DNA of 64,000 nt from Trebonia sp963759545 (GTDB lineage: Bacteria; Actinomycetota; Actinomycetes; Streptosporangiales; Streptosporangiaceae): the NCBI GenBank assembly GCA_963759545.1, contig CAVXAB010000003.1, forward strand, positions 124,001 through 188,000, in the 5' to 3' direction. The position numbers were made by a program, and so were the translations under genes. Under the pieces are notes generated by a model. That model did no database searches and was not told the DNA's origin. It saw only the letters and a list, made by a program, of their open reading frames with translations. How positions within the stretch are numbered: the stretch's first letter is position 1; the number at the start of each line of letters is the position of its first letter. Positions 62,240 to 64,000 of the stretch are shown piece after piece.

Positions 62240-62773
62240 ATGGAAGCGACCGCCAACCACTACCCCGTAGGCGAACTGCGGGTATCCGACGCCGATCGCG
62301 ACCGGGCCGTGTCCGAGCTGAGCGAGGCATTCCAGGCCGGACGGATCATGCACGAGGAGTTCGAGCAGCGGTCGGGGCACGCCCTGCGCGCCCGGACGGG
62401 AAACGAGCTGAGCGCCCTGCTTACCGACCTGCCAGCCGATGGCGGCAATGCGGCCGCTGCCCCCGGGCGGGGCCTCGTCATCGCAGCCCGGACGGTCGTG
62501 GCCGCATCCGCCGTGGCGGCCGTCCCCCTCGGCGCCCTCGCCCTGTCAACCGGGCTGTCGGGCGCCCCGGCCCCGCTGACCCTGGCCCAGCGCGAGGCCA
62601 GGCGCGAGATCGCCCAGCAGGTCCTCGCCCATCAGGGCATATCGGTCACGGTCCCGCTCCCTCCTGCTGTCGCGGCCCCAGGCTTCGACTGGGTCGGCAC
62701 GGTAACGCCGGCGGCGATTGCCGTCCTGCTCATCGCGGTGATCGTCGTCGTGCTCCGCGCGATCCGCGTCTGA
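62240..62773 (+). CDS. DUF1707 domain membrane protein
   Basis: The 177-residue protein has an N-terminal DUF1707 segment (GELRVSDADRDRAVSELSEA, FQAGRIMHEEFEQRSGHALR, ARTGNELSALLTDLPADG), found in many actinobacterial proteins before a membrane region. Two hydrophobic segments follow (VIAARTVVAASAVAAVPLGA and AAIAVLLIAVIVVVLRAIRV at the end). The ATG is preceded by AAGGAG. Function unknown. Confidence 0.9.
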   Translation: MEATANHYPVGELRVSDADRDRAVSELSEAFQAGRIMHEEFEQRSGHALRARTGNELSALLTDLPADGGNAAAAPGRGLVIAARTVVAASAVAAVPLGALALSTGLSGAPAPLTLAQREARREIAQQVLAHQGISVTVPLPPAVAAPGFDWVGTVTPAAIAVLLIAVIVVVLRAIRV

Positions 62774-62821
62774 CGGGGCCACACCGCCGAGCTGCCCGCC
62801 TATCCTGTCCGGCACCACCCG

Positions 62822-62851
62822 CCGCCTGCCGGGGAATCTCCCCGCAGGCGG
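62822..62851 (+). terminator. Hairpin after the DUF1707 gene
   Basis: CCGCCTGC and GCAGGCGG pair around an inner GGGGA/TCCCC stem, followed by TTTG. It lies 49 bases after the stop. Confidence 0.75.
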
Positions 62852-62987
62852 TTTGCCGCCTCGTGGCGGGCGGAGGCTCACAGCGCCTTGTTCCCGCTCA
62901 CTGGCCGTTGCGGCAGTTCCGGCTCGTGGAAATGTTCTTCGAGTGTGTCCGCAAGCCTGACCGGCTCTCCGTTGACATTCGGGACGA

Positions 62988-63614
62988 TCAGGTCATCTCC
63001 CTGTTTGATGAGGGCGAGCATGTCTTGGGGCTGGTTAGGGTGATGGAGGCTCTCAGGGCGGTGAGGACCTCTTCGGTCGTTGCAAGTTCTGCGATCTGCG
63101 GGAAGATGGCTCTGAGGCTGTTGAGGTGGGCGCCTTCGTCGGTATCGGTGATGGCGTCCTTCACGATCGTCAGTTCGTAGCCTCTCTCGTTCGCCGCCCG
63201 GGCAGTCGACTCGACGCCGATGCTGGTCGAAATGCCGGCCAGGACGATCCCGGTGACCTTGCGCCGGCGGAGTTCAAGGTCGAGCTCGGTGCCGTAGAAC
63301 GCGCTCCAGCCGTGCTTGGTGATCAGCATGTCGCCGTCGCTCAGTCCTATCTCAGCGCGGAGCTCACCGTAGTCCGGGACCGGCTTGACATCGGCCGGGC
63401 TCTCTGCGGTACGCGTCTTGATCACATCCCCGCCATCGCGGGCAAAGGTGACCCTGGTGGCTGCTACGAGCTTGCCATTGGCCCTGAACGCGTCGGCCAG
63501 TCGTGCGCACCGGGCAACGATCTGTTCCGAAGGGTGCGCGGTAGGCAGGGCGGTGATGCCGTGCTGGAGGTCGATCAAGACCAGGGCCGTCGCTGGGTCG
63601 AGAGTTGCCGACAT
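62988..63614 (-). CDS. Isochorismatase-like hydrolase lacking the catalytic cysteine
   Basis: The 208-residue protein from the ATG at 63614 has the family's TALVLIDLQHGITALP (catalytic Asp), DMLITKHGWSAFYGTELDLE (Lys region) and GIVLAGISTSIGVESTARAA. In cysteine hydrolases of this superfamily a Cys precedes VESTA; here it is Gly (codon 63216-63218). The protein may follow a non-cysteine mechanism, as in true isochorismatases, or bind without hydrolysis. The tail (SPKTCSPSSNREMT) is polar. Confidence 0.88.
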   Translation of the reverse strand: MSATLDPATALVLIDLQHGITALPTAHPSEQIVARCARLADAFRANGKLVAATRVTFARDGGDVIKTRTAESPADVKPVPDYGELRAEIGLSDGDMLITKHGWSAFYGTELDLELRRRKVTGIVLAGISTSIGVESTARAANERGYELTIVKDAITDTDEGAHLNSLRAIFPQIAELATTEEVLTALRASITLTSPKTCSPSSNREMT

Positions 63615-63697
63615 TTTGTGAACCTTCTTCCGGGTGAGCAACGAGCCCGAAGAGTGAGACCGGAGACGGCTCAGGGGACCGCCTCCGGTCGGGAGTC

Positions 63698-64000
63698 TCA
63701 GCCGAGCGGCGAGTGCACGGCGGGTGTGAGAAGGGCCGTCAGCTGAGCGATGTCGTCGACAGTGTCGATGCCGAGGACGGCTTTTTCGATTGCGGCCTGG
63801 CGCTCGGCCGGGATGGTGCGGTGGGTCAGCTTGGCGTACTTGTCCCGGATTTCGGCGTTGGTCAGGTTCCGGTCGCCGGTACCGCGCGGGTGGACGACCT
63901 TGGCGGCGCGAGTGCTCCCGTCCTTGAAGGTCAGGCGCACCTGCGTGGTGAGCCGCTCGTCGATCGGGAGATTGTCGTAGGCCCGTTCGTGGTGGGTGAC
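63698..64000 (-). CDS. MmgE/PrpD family protein, C-terminal part, truncated by window edge
   Basis: The minus strand is open from 64000 to a stop at 63698 (100 residues). It reads VTHHERAYDNLPIDERLTTQ, VRLTFKDGSTRAAKVVHPRG, NLTNAEIRDKYAKLTHRTIP and a helical end with DTVDDIAQLTALL. This is the C-terminal domain of 2-methylcitrate-dehydratase-like MmgE/PrpD proteins. The catalytic N-terminal domain lies outside the window. Confidence 0.78.
   Translation of the reverse strand, partial: VTHHERAYDNLPIDERLTTQVRLTFKDGSTRAAKVVHPRGTGDRNLTNAEIRDKYAKLTHRTIPAERQAAIEKAVLGIDTVDDIAQLTALLTPAVHSPLG

Overview
The window is high-GC DNA with strong GC-ending codon bias, many GTG and TTG starts and tightly overlapping operons. 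The gene content (DUF3263 beside otsB, a mycosin-like subtilase, an LCP protein, a GroEL with a GGG-DMDF tail and tandem CIRCE operators, an NNH7-type NACHT protein) points to an actinomycete, most likely a Streptosporangiales/Streptomyces-like lineage. The genus cannot be fixed from the sequence. No rRNA, tRNA, CRISPR array or intact insertion sequence was recognised.

1-31 kb looks like conserved chromosome devoted to the cell envelope. After an edge-truncated membrane gene and groEL come rfbA-rfbB-rfbD (dTDP-rhamnose), a flippase-like membrane protein, GT4 and GT2 glycosyltransferases, large GT-C-like membrane proteins, rfbC placed alone at 15.7 kb, and ugd. Trehalose synthesis is split: otsA at 12 kb, otsB at 22 kb. 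Threonine synthase lies behind a SAM riboswitch. Then follow a SAM hydroxide adenosyltransferase, a mycosin-like protein that has lost its catalytic residues, plsC, a large membrane protein, an LCP ligase, a short Rho and an S51 peptidase. Two related repeat elements with covarying hairpins sit 3' of thrC and of ugd.

32-50 kb becomes accessory and stress-related: an ATP-grasp enzyme, a GntR-OsmC-VOC operon with a clear operator, an erm remnant, DUF4331, two divergent KdpD sensor modules without kinase domains, GYD and SDR proteins, a duplicated-repeat membrane protein, a HIT-like protein, and an ATP synthase cluster that holds only F0 parts (atpI, B, E, F). Next is a small regulon (winged-helix regulator, epimerase, small membrane protein, cupin) whose two promoter regions share an inverted operator-like site, and then a DUF4389 membrane protein.

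50-64 kb is sparse and decayed. It holds a large NACHT STAND NTPase (candidate defence gene) flanked by about 1 kb of gene-poor DNA on each side, a 45-bp tandem repeat array, interrupted conserved hypotheticals, a histidine phosphatase, nitronate monooxygenase, a lipoprotein of the phosphodiester glycosidase family, DUF1707, an isochorismatase-like protein and the 3' end of an MmgE/PrpD gene cut by the right edge.

At least nine genes carry apparent single-base frameshifts or an in-frame stop (rfbA, GT39, the mycosin-like gene, the 26-28 kb membrane protein, the second KdpD-like gene, the epimerase, and several genes at 55.8-62 kb). Some may be sequencing indels, so each broken gene should be read as provisional.
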